Both the position numbers and the translations under genes were made by a program. 64,000 nucleotides of DNA from Ananas comosus (lineage: Eukaryota; Streptophyta; Magnoliopsida; Poales; Bromeliaceae), in contig NC_033621.1 in the NCBI RefSeq assembly GCF_001540865.1, positions 310,001-374,000 on the forward strand. Reading direction: 5' to 3'. Shown piece by piece: positions 23,901 through 33,934 of this stretch (position 1 is its first letter; the number at the start of each line of letters is the position of its first letter). Under the pieces are notes generated by a model. The model did no database searches and was not told the origin of the DNA. It saw only the letters and a list, made by a program, of their open reading frames with translations.

Positions 23901-24135
23901 GCATGCAAAGGTGGCTGCAGCGTGCGAAGCTGAGCGCATCAACCAAATACGAGAGTTGGCATTACGCCGAGTTGAAGAAAACGCACAAAGAGGGGAGCCT
24001 CCACGAGGACTGGGAATTGATCCCACACTCGATGCGGCTTTGAGCGTCTCACCACTTTGGCACATTCTCCGGCCATTCCTCACCTCTGAGGCCCCAACGA
24101 CCGAAGGTTTGATAAATCCTCCGAAAAACACATAA
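13782..24135 (+). CDS. RHD3/SEY1-type (GB1/RHD3) GTPase with a coiled-coil C-terminus
   Basis: Exons by splice sites and phase: 13782-14163, 15449-15515, 15772-15868, 16776-16846, 16932-16995, 17287-17352, 17434-17481, 17546-17608, 17711-17764, 18758-18904, 19005-19073, 19164-19252, 21774-21852, 22480-22645, 23115-23212, 23800-24135. All introns are GT-AG and the product is 631 aa. The P-loop GAHSSGKS is at residues 123-130, switch QTTKG near 152-156, DVEG at 171-174 followed by FDGRERGED, and the guanine-specificity RD at 244-245, as in RHD3, Sey1 and atlastin. Those proteins fuse ER tubules using a GTPase domain, a helical region and a C-terminal membrane hairpin. Here the helical region is shortened and residues 521-585 form a charged Glu/Arg coiled coil. 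No membrane segment follows, so fusion activity is doubtful. The first 90 residues are low-complexity and Gln-rich. The family call is firm; the function is not known. Confidence 0.88.
14209..14267. repeat. (CT)n microsatellite in intron 1
   Basis: About 60 bp of CT repeats just downstream of the first donor site. Confidence 0.95.
14349..14462 (-). mobile_element. SINE copy 2 in intron 1 (internally deleted)
   Basis: Minus-strand SINE tail and body with the GGTAGCACACTATT version of the palindrome and GTGAATCAACTAGG. The region holding the B box is lost, and the head ends in GACGGTCG. Perfect 13-bp target-site duplications GTATATCTTTAAT lie at 14336-14348 and 14463-14475. Confidence 0.85.
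17156..17203. repeat. (CT)n microsatellite in intron 5
   Basis: CT tract between exons 5 and 6 of the RHD3-like gene. Confidence 0.95.
17830..18130 (-). repeat. second SINE-like repeat with two related 80-bp copies
   Basis: The stretch TTAAAGAATATGAAACAATC followed by ATTATTCTCCAAAAGCTTAAGC occurs at about 17831 and again at about 18041. Between them, read on the minus strand, is GAGTTCGAGTCCCGC, a good RNA polymerase III B-box. It may be a tRNA-like element different from the main SINE family. It lies in intron 9. Confidence 0.45.
20900..20957. repeat. (TA)n microsatellite in intron 12
   Basis: Tract bordering the left end of element B3. Confidence 0.95.
20958..21524. mobile_element. type B element, copy B3 (in intron 12 of the RHD3-like gene)
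   Basis: Begins GAGCAGGGCTGCTGTGCTCT directly after (TA)n and ends with the inverse before (TA)n. Just inside the left end, CTCAGGAGCACGGAGG (20976-20991) is followed at once by its exact reverse complement (20992-21007), a perfect 32-bp palindrome. The arms carry TCGAATCGACGATCGGCTCC and its partner near 21420. A short duplication of the GCACGGAGACCT piece lies near 21470. No coding sequence is present. Confidence 0.88.
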
Positions 24136-24154
24136 GTCTGGTTTGGTGTCGGCT

Positions 24155-24420
24155 GTCGAAATTTGCTCTGATGTTTGTGTCGTATGTTGTTGCTATTTCT
24201 GAACTGTTTGATGTCCAGATTTGCTCTGATGTTTGTGTCGTACGTTGTTTTTACTTATCAACTGTCCTGGCTTGCTGTAACAAATAAATACCGTATGCAA
24301 TAAAGCGTCAACTGCCCTGGTTTGCTGTAACTAAACAGTACCTTCTGCAATTGAGTTGTAGAATGTATGCGATCAAGTGTCCTGATTTGCTGTAACAAAT
24401 AAATACCTCTATGCAATGCA
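24155..24420 (+). repeat. tandem repeats in the 3' region of the RHD3-like gene
   Basis: GATTTGCTCTGATGTTTGTG-type units repeat twice at about 24162-24255. Three imperfect units of about 65 bp with TTTGCTGTAACAAATAAATA follow at about 24265-24420. They contain AATAAA-like motifs (for example CAATAAAGCG near 24299) that could serve as alternative polyadenylation signals. Confidence 0.7.
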
Positions 24421-24573
24421 GGTACGTAAGTTAGCGTGCTATTACTTGTTGTTTGGGCAATAGGTTCTTGATCTTGTTTGTAGCGTTTTTCCCATGCAGA
24501 GGATACCCGTTGACCGTGTAAACCTCAAATATCAGGCCTTTCTGATCTTCGGAAGAAGCAAATAATTTTGCAG

Positions 24574-24741
24574 GTTTTTTTTTTTTTTTTTTTTTTTTAA
24601 GAGAGATAGATATCACGCTACCCGCTTCATTTATTTCATTTGGAAATAAACTTAGCTAGAAATATAAATCAACTAGGATTCAAACTTGAATCTTAGATAT
24701 CAACAATTAAATCTTTTGCCACTTGCTCTAGGGACGGTCGG
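24574..24741 (-). mobile_element. SINE copy 3
   Basis: Nearly full length on the minus strand: poly-A tail (seen as T run), tail palindrome variant, body, decayed B box and the head ACCGACCGTCCCTAGAGCAA with the A-box-like GTGGCAAAAG. Imperfect target-site duplications are TAATTTTGCAG (24563-24573) and TAATTTTATAG (24742-24752). Confidence 0.88.
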
Positions 24742-25227
24742 TAATTTTATAGATTTGTTGATTTGGCAAGTAGTGCACCACTAACGGCAGACACGAACCC
24801 ACATCTAATCAGATTGTTTACGCATTAAAGCACATTCGCACTTTTTTAAAAAAATTTTGGTGTACTAAGATTGTGGAAGACATACCATTTTCAGCAAATC
24901 TGTAGAAAACCAAATCTCTGGCTCCCGCCTTTACAGCATTAATTGAAAATTACGAAAATCTAAAAAAGTCCAATAATTGACAAGCATGCTACTACTCTGC
25001 ATTCTAACAGTCCGCTATACATTTCTCCAAACATAAATGCAGAAATACGCGAAGAACATCATCAGAGGGGTAGCTCAAAGTACATCTCTACGTACGCCAT
25101 AATTTTTTCAAAACATATCTCAGTGGCAGGAGTGTTAAACTACAAGACCGACGTATTCAATTAACAACCTGCATATTCAGTTCTTCAAAAGCAGGCAGTG
25201 CCAACAATGGAAGCATCGCACCACATT

Positions 25228-26698
25228 TTATATGTCAGACGCCCTGAAAAGGGTCAAAAGTGACAAGAAGAGGTTGATGATGTCGAGATACAGAGCGACC
25301 GCAGCCCACACGTACTCGTCATAAGCGTAGCGCTTTATCAAGTTGTCCGTGTCGTAGACGATGTACCCGCAGAAGATGAGCGCAGCTATCCCGCCGTAGA
25401 TCATGTAAGAGATCCTCCCGAGCGGAAAGAACAGCTGAAAGGACAAAAAGAATTGATCGTGTTATACATTTTTTTCTTTTTCTCGTAATTGATAGAGAGA
25501 ACTCACCCAGGGACGGCGTGAACTGTACCTGTATAAGCGCGAAGACGATCAATATCATCAGCGCAGCGAACAAGAACGGGCCGAGGAAGTTAAAGTCGTG
25601 GCCTCTTCTTGCCGCCCAGAAGGTGTAGAGGGTGAGACCGACGACAACGATAGCTGTTAGGAAAACAGATTCGAGGATGACCTTCCCTGTTACGCACGCA
25701 CGCAGAGAAAGAGGGTCACAAAATTTGCATACCAACTTTAATACAAAATTATACCGAAATTAAGGTCCATTAAATCTTCCGGTGCATTAACAAAGTATAG
25801 GTGATGGTTTCCAAGCAGTAGCCAGTTCACAGATTAGATATCATAACCAAATGAATTGGCTTTCTGAGAACAGAGTGCGGTAAGATTTCAGACTACCAGC
25901 AACACAGATAAAACAGACATTTCTTTGGTGCTAATACAGATCAAAATCTAGAAAATCTGTGTTCATATACATTAGAATTAAAGAACGCGTAGGGATTTAA
26001 ATGTTACCCTTGGTGAAGGCACAAGTCAATCCGACGGCGAAGCTGATGGAGACCGTGAAAAGGCCGAGTAGCAGCAGATTCACCGGATGGTGCTGGTAGT
26101 AGTAATACAGCGGGCAAAGTACTGCAACACATTCAGAAAAATTAAATTCTTTAGTAAAACTACAGTGATATCCTCCTGCATTGGTTCGATCGTTAAACAA
26201 TTAACTAGACACGACAAATTCATATGTAAATATCACAACCGCCTCTGTTAATAGCATCACCCCCATCAGTAAATCAGTGAAATATATAAGGTCAAGTTTA
26301 TAATTCGAATATATATATAGATATATATATAAGAAAGAGAACATGAGAGGTGTGGACTCTACAAGCATGCAGTACTTTACATATTAAATAAAAATACTAC
26401 CGAATAAATTAAGCAATTATACTGGTGAGAGAGAAAGAGACTTGCCGAGGAAGGGGAGAATGATGAAAAAGATGTAGAGGCCGAGACCCCCCGGGGAGGA
26501 GACGAAGAAGTAGGCGATGGGGTGGACATAGACGACGATGGCGGCGACGGCGATGGTGAGGAGCATCTGGATGGTCAGGATCGAGTAGATCTTCCTGATG
26601 AACGCCCACCGCAGCTCCGGGCTCTCCAGCATCATCGGGTACAGCGGCCGCGCCCCGGACTCCACGTCGGGGCCCTTGTACGGAGGTCGAAACCACAT
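25228..26698 (-). CDS. LFG: LIFEGUARD (Bax-inhibitor-1-like) multi-pass membrane protein
   Basis: Exons read right to left: 26698-26446, 26121-26008, 25686-25529 and 25434-25228; 243 aa, the usual size for plant LIFEGUARD proteins. The N-terminus MWFRPPYKG...LYPMMLESPELRWAFIRKIY precedes about seven hydrophobic segments with family motifs CPLYYYYQHHPVN, FAVGLTCAFT, LTLYTFWAARRGHDFNFLGPFL and FCGYIVYDTDNLIK. These TMBIM-family proteins sit in ER, vacuolar or plasma membranes and are linked to cell-death and defence control. Intron 1 uses a GC donor (G|GCAAGT): this join gives ILPFLVLCPLYYYY, exactly the family sequence, while the nearby GT donor breaks the frame. Introns 2 and 3 are GT-AG. The start is the ATG that precedes the conserved N-terminus. 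A damaged copy of the 3' end lies at 1102-1585. Confidence 0.95.
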
Positions 26699-27245
26699 CT
26701 TCTTCCGAGAAAGGTGACGGAGCTCGATCGAGGGAGCGGATCAGCGATCAGGGTTAGCGCTAGGGCTAGTGTTATCTCCGGTGTTGAGCTCGCGGGGGCT
26801 AGGGTTAGGGTTTTATCGTCGCTCGTGAGCGGAGGAGGAGAAGGTGGGAGAAGGCGAGAGAGAATAAGAACCCGAGGAAAAATGAGTAAGGAAAGGAAGA
26901 GAGAGCGGGAGACGCGACGAATGTTCGAGACGGGTCTCGCACCGAAAAAACAAACACGAAGTGACACGCGGCGGTCCCTGAACTTGCCACGTCGCCCACT
27001 GACGCGAGCTTCGCGCGTCGTCTCGTACGGATATGCGGACCCAGCGGCTTTCGGGTAGACCGCGAGCAGCTTCTTTCCGACCACTAAGAGGGCGACAGCT
27101 CATCACGGATGAGTGGAGGTGGGGACCACCACCCGTTTTGCGGTGAGGGGGCGAGACGCTTCGAAGCATATATATAAATATACTTTGCCCGGAACGGAGG
27201 ATGGGGCCAGAGAATTTTCTTTGTGCGCCCCAGAACACGATTCGG
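26699..27245 (-). promoter_or_regulatory. 5' leader and probable promoter of the LIFEGUARD gene
   Basis: A GC-rich stretch upstream of the ATG includes purine/pyrimidine-biased leader-like sequence. A TATA-like TATTTATATATATG motif lies on the minus strand near 27180-27166. The long leader this implies is uncertain; overlapping open frames are GC-driven and not convincing. Confidence 0.4.
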
Positions 27246-27728
27246 CAGTGTTTGGTTTGGAAATAATAGAAAAAAAAAAAAAAAAATTTCTTTGTTCTCC
27301 TTTTTCTTTTTTTTTTAAATACAGTGTTTGATATTTGAGAATAATAATTTTTTGATTTTTGAAATTGCTATTTCATTTTTTTTCTGAAACAATCTTATTC
27401 TCAGATGGAAACAAAATTAATTAAAGTCTAAATTTAATTATGATTATTATGATATTAAATTATTAATTAATTTAATTAATATATTTAAACTATTATATTT
27501 TGCTTAAATAATAAAATTATTTATTTATTTATTATTTATAATTAATTATTAATAATTTAATACATTTATTCAAAACTAATATTTATATCGATCAACCATT
27601 AATATTTGTATTAATCTAATTTTTCTTTTACTAGTTATCTAGTAAAATAATTTACTATCTAATTAAAAAATCAAATTATTTTTTATAATTAATTAATTAA
27701 TTAATGTATTTTCATTTTCTTATATATT
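27246..27728. other. very AT-rich spacer
   Basis: A/T homopolymers and TTAAT repeats; no gene seen. Confidence 0.6.
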
Positions 27729-28151
27729 AGGGAAAACTTTAAAAAAAACCTCCTGTGGTTTCACTCTTTCTCACTTTAGTACCCTATAGTTTAAAGTGTA
27801 TTAAGTTGGTACACTGTGATTTCGCACTTTCTCATTTTAGTACTATGTGGTTTAAAGTGTATCAAGTTAGTATCCTGTGGTTTCGCACTTTCTCACTTTA
27901 GTACCATGTGGTTTAATATTTCATTAAGAGAAAAATAAAACCACATGGTACTAACTTAATACAAAAATAAAACCATAGGGTACTAACTTGATACAAAAAT
28001 AAACCACAGAGTACTAACTTAATATACTTTAAACCACAGGATACTAAAATGAGAAAGTGCGAAACCACATAGTACTAACTTGATACACTTTAAACCACAG
28101 GGTATTAAAATAAAAAAGTGCGAAACCATTGGGGGTTTTGAAGTTTTCTCT
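27729..28151. mobile_element. foldback element built of internal repeats
   Basis: The ends AGGGAAAACTT and AAGTTTTCTCT are inverted. Each arm consists of repeated units of about 65 bp with GTGGTTTCGCACTTTCTCA, TTTAGTACC and GTTTAAAGTGTAT(C/T)AAGTT, mirrored as CTAACTTGATACACTTTAAACC on the other side. No coding sequence is present. AT-rich flanks (TATATATT / ATATAATAT) could be a 8-9-bp target-site duplication, which would suit a Mutator-like MITE, but they are ambiguous. Confidence 0.8.
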
Positions 28152-28766
28152 ATATAATATTCATAGCTAATAAATTTATTAGTTTATTAAATTATTTTTA
28201 AGTAATATTTTGATATTAATTAATTAGATAAAATAATTTTAATTTAAAATTATAATTATTATTCTCCTTGTTCCAATCTAACCAACCATTCAAACACTAT
28301 TTATCTTATTCCTAGGAACAACCTAATTTTTATTTAAATTAAAAATTGGTCTAGTTTCTATTTATACCTGAACTTGTATTTATATTCTTATTAACGCAGC
28401 CGATGGGAATTAGAGCGCAATGGAGGAATAATAATAAGAAAAAATTAATTATATAGTTTTTTTAATTAAGAAAGAGCCATTAATTAATAATCTATATGCA
28501 GTTGTATGCTAATACGAGATTATGAGTGTTTATATAGAGTTGGGTTCTGTTTTTTTTTTTTTTTTTTTTTTTTGGCTAAACTATCGAGGCCCTTTATTTG
28601 TGAGGAGTGAACATTATACTTGCACATTTTGGCATTAGTTATAATGACCATATCAGATCTTTTCTGAAAAACTGATTTAGAGTTTGGATTGTTGGACTAG
28701 AAGTCTAGAATAATAGGAACAGCTGCATGTTATAATTTTAAAAATATAGATGTTTTAGCTAATTAA
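28152..28766. other. AT-rich spacer before the gap
   Basis: Contains a long T run at 28552-28573 preceded by TGGGTTCTG, a motif that recurs at 29485 on the other side of the gap. No gene seen. Confidence 0.5.
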
Positions 28767-29326
28767 NNNNNNNNNNNNNNNNNNNNNNNNNNNNNNNNNN
28801 NNNNNNNNNNNNNNNNNNNNNNNNNNNNNNNNNNNNNNNNNNNNNNNNNNNNNNNNNNNNNNNNNNNNNNNNNNNNNNNNNNNNNNNNNNNNNNNNNNNN
28901 NNNNNNNNNNNNNNNNNNNNNNNNNNNNNNNNNNNNNNNNNNNNNNNNNNNNNNNNNNNNNNNNNNNNNNNNNNNNNNNNNNNNNNNNNNNNNNNNNNNN
29001 NNNNNNNNNNNNNNNNNNNNNNNNNNNNNNNNNNNNNNNNNNNNNNNNNNNNNNNNNNNNNNNNNNNNNNNNNNNNNNNNNNNNNNNNNNNNNNNNNNNN
29101 NNNNNNNNNNNNNNNNNNNNNNNNNNNNNNNNNNNNNNNNNNNNNNNNNNNNNNNNNNNNNNNNNNNNNNNNNNNNNNNNNNNNNNNNNNNNNNNNNNNN
29201 NNNNNNNNNNNNNNNNNNNNNNNNNNNNNNNNNNNNNNNNNNNNNNNNNNNNNNNNNNNNNNNNNNNNNNNNNNNNNNNNNNNNNNNNNNNNNNNNNNNN
29301 NNNNNNNNNNNNNNNNNNNNNNNNNN
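28767..29326. other. assembly gap of 560 N
   Basis: Unknown sequence; frames drawn through it are meaningless. Confidence 1.
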
Positions 29327-29483
29327 TTTTTTTTTTTTTTTTTGAGAGAAATAGGTAGCACGCTGCCCGCTTCATTTATTTCATTTAGAAATAAACTTAG
29401 CTAGAAATGTAAATCAACTAGGATTCGAACTTAAAGTCTCGGGTATCAACTATCAAATTTTTTACCATTTGCTCTAGGGGTGG
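29327..29483 (-). mobile_element. SINE copy 4, bordering the gap
   Basis: Minus-strand copy with a T run, GGTAGCACGCTGCC, GTAAATCAACTAGGATTCGA (B-box region) and a head ending near GGTTGGTA. The 3' flank is hidden by the gap. Confidence 0.85.
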
Positions 29484-29854
29484 TTGGTAGCTGGGTTCTG
29501 TTTTATTCCCTGGGAATTATGATTCTACTATATAGGAGGTAGATTTCCTATTAAATTTTATTATTATCAGTGCGAGATCAAAAATTAGTCAACTAATACC
29601 TTCTTTCTGTGCTCGGTGCAGTAAAGCCCGAGTTGGTTCATGGTACTAACTGTGTACTAATTGTGCGATTCATTATAATTTATTCTCGATCACGAGTACA
29701 CACACAATTCACGCTTAAGTTACCGAGGGGACTTGGTTGGCACGTTTGTACATGGAAGTAGAATACTAGGACGAAACGTTTCAAACAAAGAACACTAGGT
29801 CGGAGGGAAAATTTTATTTTATTTTTATTTTTTGTTCTTACGTCAAACAAGAGA

Positions 29855-29928
<74 letters not shown>

Positions 29929-31100
29929 CCGTACTTATTTAAGCTAGCTAGTAGATGTTTCGGGATGCATCTAAAACAATGGGGTCCTAGGGTTGGGTGT
30001 TGCATGGGGGACTTTACGTGAGTAACGCATCTGGAATAAGCTGGAAGCCCCCGGATAGTGGAGGAAAATTCTTCCAAGTTGGGAGCAGGTCACGTGACAT
30101 CTCGAACCAACTACATCTACATCTGACCGGACGAAAAGTCTAAAATATAGCAGATGCACCATATCCCTCGTACAAACTCCCAATTAATCATGTTTAAAAT
30201 ATAGCACTAATGTCACGTGACTTAGAATCTTATACCCATTTTACAATAGTCCTTGAATAAATAAATAAATATATAAAATAGTGGATCTGGGACAAACACC
30301 CAAAGAGGGCCCAACCATTAAAGAATGGATTGGGCCTATTGGGTCTAGTGCAATCCAAAAGCAAGAAATTCGTCAATTTTGTAACCTCCACTTTGCTCCT
30401 TCCTATGGCAGTCGAAAAGCCGATCTTCGTACAATTATCAATCCGAGTTCGACACCTCAGTATCTCGGTGCCGAAACAAACACCGATACCGACAACGTTT
30501 TTGCTGTATTTTTTGATATTAACGTTGAAATATCTTATTGATATGCCGATAGAGCCAACACAAACACACGCTATAACTTCTACCAATTCTTAAAATGGCT
30601 ATGCTGGTATGAACCGTTTTTAATCCCCCTGATTAGTTTAAAGTATGTGGTGGATTATAATTGACAAATTTACTGCAAGTAAAAGAGTTAATAAGAGATT
30701 ATCAAATTACCATCTATCCGTATAAAATGTACTCAATAAGAGCCATCCCGGCTCATTTAATATGCATAAATATCTTATTTTAAAATTTATTTAATGGACT
30801 ATACAAAGCACACTCTATAATAGCGAAGCCGTCTCATTTAATGTATCAAAAAATATTTTTAAAAAATGTTTATTTAATGAAAACATAATAAAACAGTTGG
30901 ATCTATCCAATTTATGTAAGGCACTCCTCGTTGAACAGCTCAACACTTTTATGAATTTCGTACAGCATTCATTGCTCATTTTTCTTTTTATTTTCTTAGA
31001 AATTTAATAATTTAATTTATTAATATTTCTTCCTGCTGTTTCTTTTAATGCCCCGGTCAAAAAAAAATGTTTAACGGAAATATAATACAAATTACTGACC
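29484..31100. other. intergenic sequence with one long (TA)n
   Basis: (TA)n at 29859-29927. A TTGGGCC/GGGCCTATTGGGTC motif near 30330 is promoter-like, but no gene with recognisable features follows on either strand. Open frames at 30230-30593 occur on both strands and match no family I know. Confidence 0.5.
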
Positions 31101-31647
31101 TAGACCGAAATATTATCGATAGTACTAAACTATTAGTGCTATTAGATTTTCGGCCTTAGTTGAAAAAAATATACGGCTAGGATCATAGTTAGTTAATTCG
31201 GATTCGGCAAAAATTCGGTACGGATATAATACGCATAAAATTCGTTTTCTAATTTTTAAATTCGTTAAAAATTCGGCTTAAAAAATGAATTCGGTATAAA
31301 ATATAAAATATAAGATAATTTATATTTAAAAATAAAAATTATAAGCTTTTTATTCATATTTTCAATAATTCGGCTGGCCAAAAAATTCGCGAATAATTTT
31401 CTTTCTTTGGAAAAAAATTCGTAAATGGACCATTTAATTCGGATTTTGAATAATTCGTGAATAATTTGCAAATAATTCACGATTTAACTAACTAGGGTTA
31501 AGATAATGTGGACCTTCTTGGGTTGAGTGAGTTATTGGTTTAATAATATAATCTGACGGGTGAAAATAGTTAAAAGGTTAAATTTAACGGCGAAAAACTT
31601 GATGGTATCAAACACTTGGTGCTATCGATAATATTCCAGCCGAACTC
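31101..31647. mobile_element. type A element, copy A2, with a nested insertion
   Basis: The left half (ATTATCGATAGTACTAAAC) and right half (GGTGCTATCGATAATATTCC) match type A copies. They are separated by about 300 bp (31186-31494) of different sequence bounded by TAGTTAGTTAA and TTAACTAACTA and rich in AATTCGG repeats. Confidence 0.75.
31186..31494. mobile_element. element nested inside A2
   Basis: Inverted ends TAGTTAGTTAA/TTAACTAACTA enclose repeated ATTCGG/ATTCG(T/C)GAAT motifs. Short host sequence resembling GG(C/T)TA(G/A)GAT lies on both sides, possibly a target-site duplication. The class is unknown. Confidence 0.5.
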
Positions 31648-31682
31648 CAAATTAATTATGTTATAATATAATATATATAATA

Positions 31683-31894
31683 AGAATTAGGTTATTATAT
31701 TATTAATATTGCCAAGTGTACGGTGCTATCAGATTTTCAATTCTTAGATAAGTAAATGTAGAGGTCTTCTAGGATTGAATGGTTGGTTTGTTAAATAGTA
31801 TAATTTTAATAAATAAAAATGATCAAAAAAAATATTTAACGGCGAAAAATTTGATGGTACTAAACGGTTGGTAATATCTACAGAAACAAGACTC
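31683..31894. mobile_element. type A element, copy A3 (diverged)
   Basis: Retains GGTGCTATCAGATTTTC on the left, TTTAACGGCGAAAAATTTGA on the right and the middle GGATTGAATGGTTGGTTTG, but the ends are eroded. Confidence 0.65.
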
Positions 31895-32740
31895 TATATG
31901 ATAACATACCAAAAGAATATACAGCATTTGTATGCAATGTAAAAAAATTTTATTAAATATTATAAAAGTTTATTCAAAATAACTCTGATAAAATCTTTTT
32001 CATCTCGCGGAACCCACGTGGGCAGCTTACCAAGGCTTAGGGCCAATTACGAGCCGCCACGCACCCACCACATGGGCCCACATACGTGACTTATTGCGCT
32101 CAACGACCAAACCTAACTCCTCACCTCCCAACCATAAATCCCGCCCATTTATATCCCTCTGATCCTCTTCCCTTACCACACCACCCCCCCCTTAATTATT
32201 TTTTTGTTTTTCAAAATATAAATAAATATAGTTATCCACCGTATTGAGTATAATAATCGGCTAAAAATTTAATAATTAATAGTTAAGACTTCAAATTTGA
32301 AGTTAGCTACTTCATACTTTTAGCTAAATTTATACTTTTTTAAAAATAAACTAAGCATATGCTTTACTTTCTTTCTTTCTTTCTTTCAAAATAATAAAAT
32401 AAATAAATAGAGACGTTTTAAATTATAAAACAACTCGTGTAATCGCTTAAAAATTAAATACTTTGACTCCAATAATTTAAAGAATTTATAAAATTTAATA
32501 TTTAAAACTATATTTGATCAAGTTAGCTTGATTCATTTGAAAATCTACCCCCCCAAAAAAAAAAAAAAAAAAAAAAAAAACTTAAAAGTTGATCAAATTA
32601 AGAGCTATTTAATTTGGAAGAGGAATGCTAGCTAGCTATTCCTAAAATTGAAATAAATAGGATTGTGATTCTTACAACTCTGTTATATATATATCCAGGA
32701 ATATCATCGTTAGTTCGTTCATTAGTGCTTTTCTTTTAAT

Positions 32741-32782
<42 letters not shown>

Positions 32783-32862
32783 GTACTTCTCAAAGCTCTA
32801 GTTAAAGAGTATATAAGATCATAATTTTTAGCATTTTGTATTTTAAGAATGGGTTAATATGT
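31895..32862. other. spacer containing a promoter-like block
   Basis: AT-rich overall, with a T/C-rich stretch near 32366, an A run at 32558-32580 and (TA)n at 32744-32779. The only distinct part is the promoter-like block at about 32005-32190, listed separately. Confidence 0.5.
32005..32190 (+). promoter_or_regulatory. promoter-like block without an adjacent gene
   Basis: A palindromic G-box CCCACGTGGG (about 32011-32020) is followed by a TGGGCCCAC motif, an ACCTAAC motif like the MYB-binding AC element, and CATTTATATCCCTC as a possible TATA box. A pyrimidine-rich start region comes next. No reading frame follows within several hundred bases. It may be a displaced upstream promoter of the CER2-like gene 1.2 kb away. 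Confidence 0.35.
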
Positions 32863-33113
32863 AGAATTAGGCTGGAATACTATTAATAGTAAAACGCTCT
32901 TTTTGCTATCAAGTTTTTAACCCTTGGATGAAAAATTGTAGGGTCGGGATGATATTAGTTGGTTAGAGTTGAGTGGTCCCCCTAGGGTTGAGTGGTCCCC
33001 ACTGGGTTATAGTATTTAATCCAATGGTTAGAAGTAATGAAAAGAGTTGATCCAAAGGCTAAAAAACTAGTAGCAACAATGGGATTTTGCTACTAATAGT
33101 AGTCCAGTCCAAC

Positions 33114-33117
<4 letters not shown>
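32863..33117. mobile_element. type A element, copy A4
   Basis: Ends AGGCTGGAATACTATTAATA and, inverted, GAGTTGGACTGGACTACTAT. It contains CCCTTGGATGAAAAATTG and CCTAGGGTTGAGTGGTCCCC. The right flank is (TA)n. It lies just upstream of the CER2-like gene. Confidence 0.8.
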
Positions 33118-33147
<30 letters not shown>

Positions 33148-33196
33148 CTAGGTAAGGGGCGCGTGTTAGTACATTGTTAATTAACCTGCGCGCTGA

Positions 33197-33204
33197 TATA
33201 AATA
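33197..33204 (+). promoter_or_regulatory. TATA box of the CER2-like gene
   Basis: TATAAATA about 200 bp before the ATG at 33399. A start near 33230 and a leader of about 170 bp would fit. Confidence 0.5.
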
Positions 33205-33398
33205 AAGAGGCAGGAGCAGGAGAGTTGGCTTGGCTACGTATATACACCTCCATATATCCAGCTCCTAGCTAGCTAACTGAAGCAGTACTGCTCATCTTCT
33301 CGCATTCTTTCTTTTCTTTTCTTTCCTTTTGTTTTATTTTTCTTTTTGTGTGTTTTGTTTTTGGTTTTTCATTGATTCGGGACGCGGTGGGATCGAGG

Positions 33399-33903
33399 AT
33401 GACGGCAGGGGGGGAGAGGAAGGGGGGGAGGGGGACGGGGAGGGGGAGGGTGACGGTGGTGGCGAAGTCGACGGCGGTGGGGGTGAAGCCGGTGCGGGCG
33501 GGGAAGACGCACCCGCTGTCGGCGCCGGACCACGCGATGGGGCGGCACACGCTGCACCTGGTCTACTACTACCGCCCCAGCCCCGCCCTGGACCGGGACC
33601 GCCTCCTGGAGTCGCTCTCCGAGGTGCTCTCCTACTACCCGGCCATGACCGGCAGGCTGACGTGGCAGCACCACGACCCGCAGGACGAAACGGCCGGCGC
33701 CGGCTCCGGGGCCTGGGTGGTGAAGTGCAACGATGCGGGCGTCCGCATGGTGGACGCGCGTGCGGACGCCACGCTGGAGGAGTGGCTGAGGACCGCGAGC
33801 GACGAGGAGGAGATGGAGCTGGCCTACTGGGAGCCCATGGGACCCGAGCCCTACGTTTGGTCCCCCTACTACATCCAGGTTCAACCCCACTTCACCATGA
33901 AAC

Positions 33904-33934
<31 letters not shown>

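Noticed and set aside
26522..27084. Frames of 150-178 codons overlapping the start of the LIFEGUARD gene
   Set aside because: Antisense or leader shadows in GC-rich sequence without similarity to known proteins.
28755..29375. Open frames of about 200 codons on the minus strand
   Set aside because: They run almost entirely through the N gap and have no real sequence.
29380..29470. tRNA-like B-box sequences as tRNA genes
   Set aside because: They belong to SINE copies; no cloverleaf or anticodon stem can be drawn around them.
30230..30593. Overlapping frames of 86-118 codons on both strands
   Set aside because: Open in several frames at once, no family motif, no good start or splice context.
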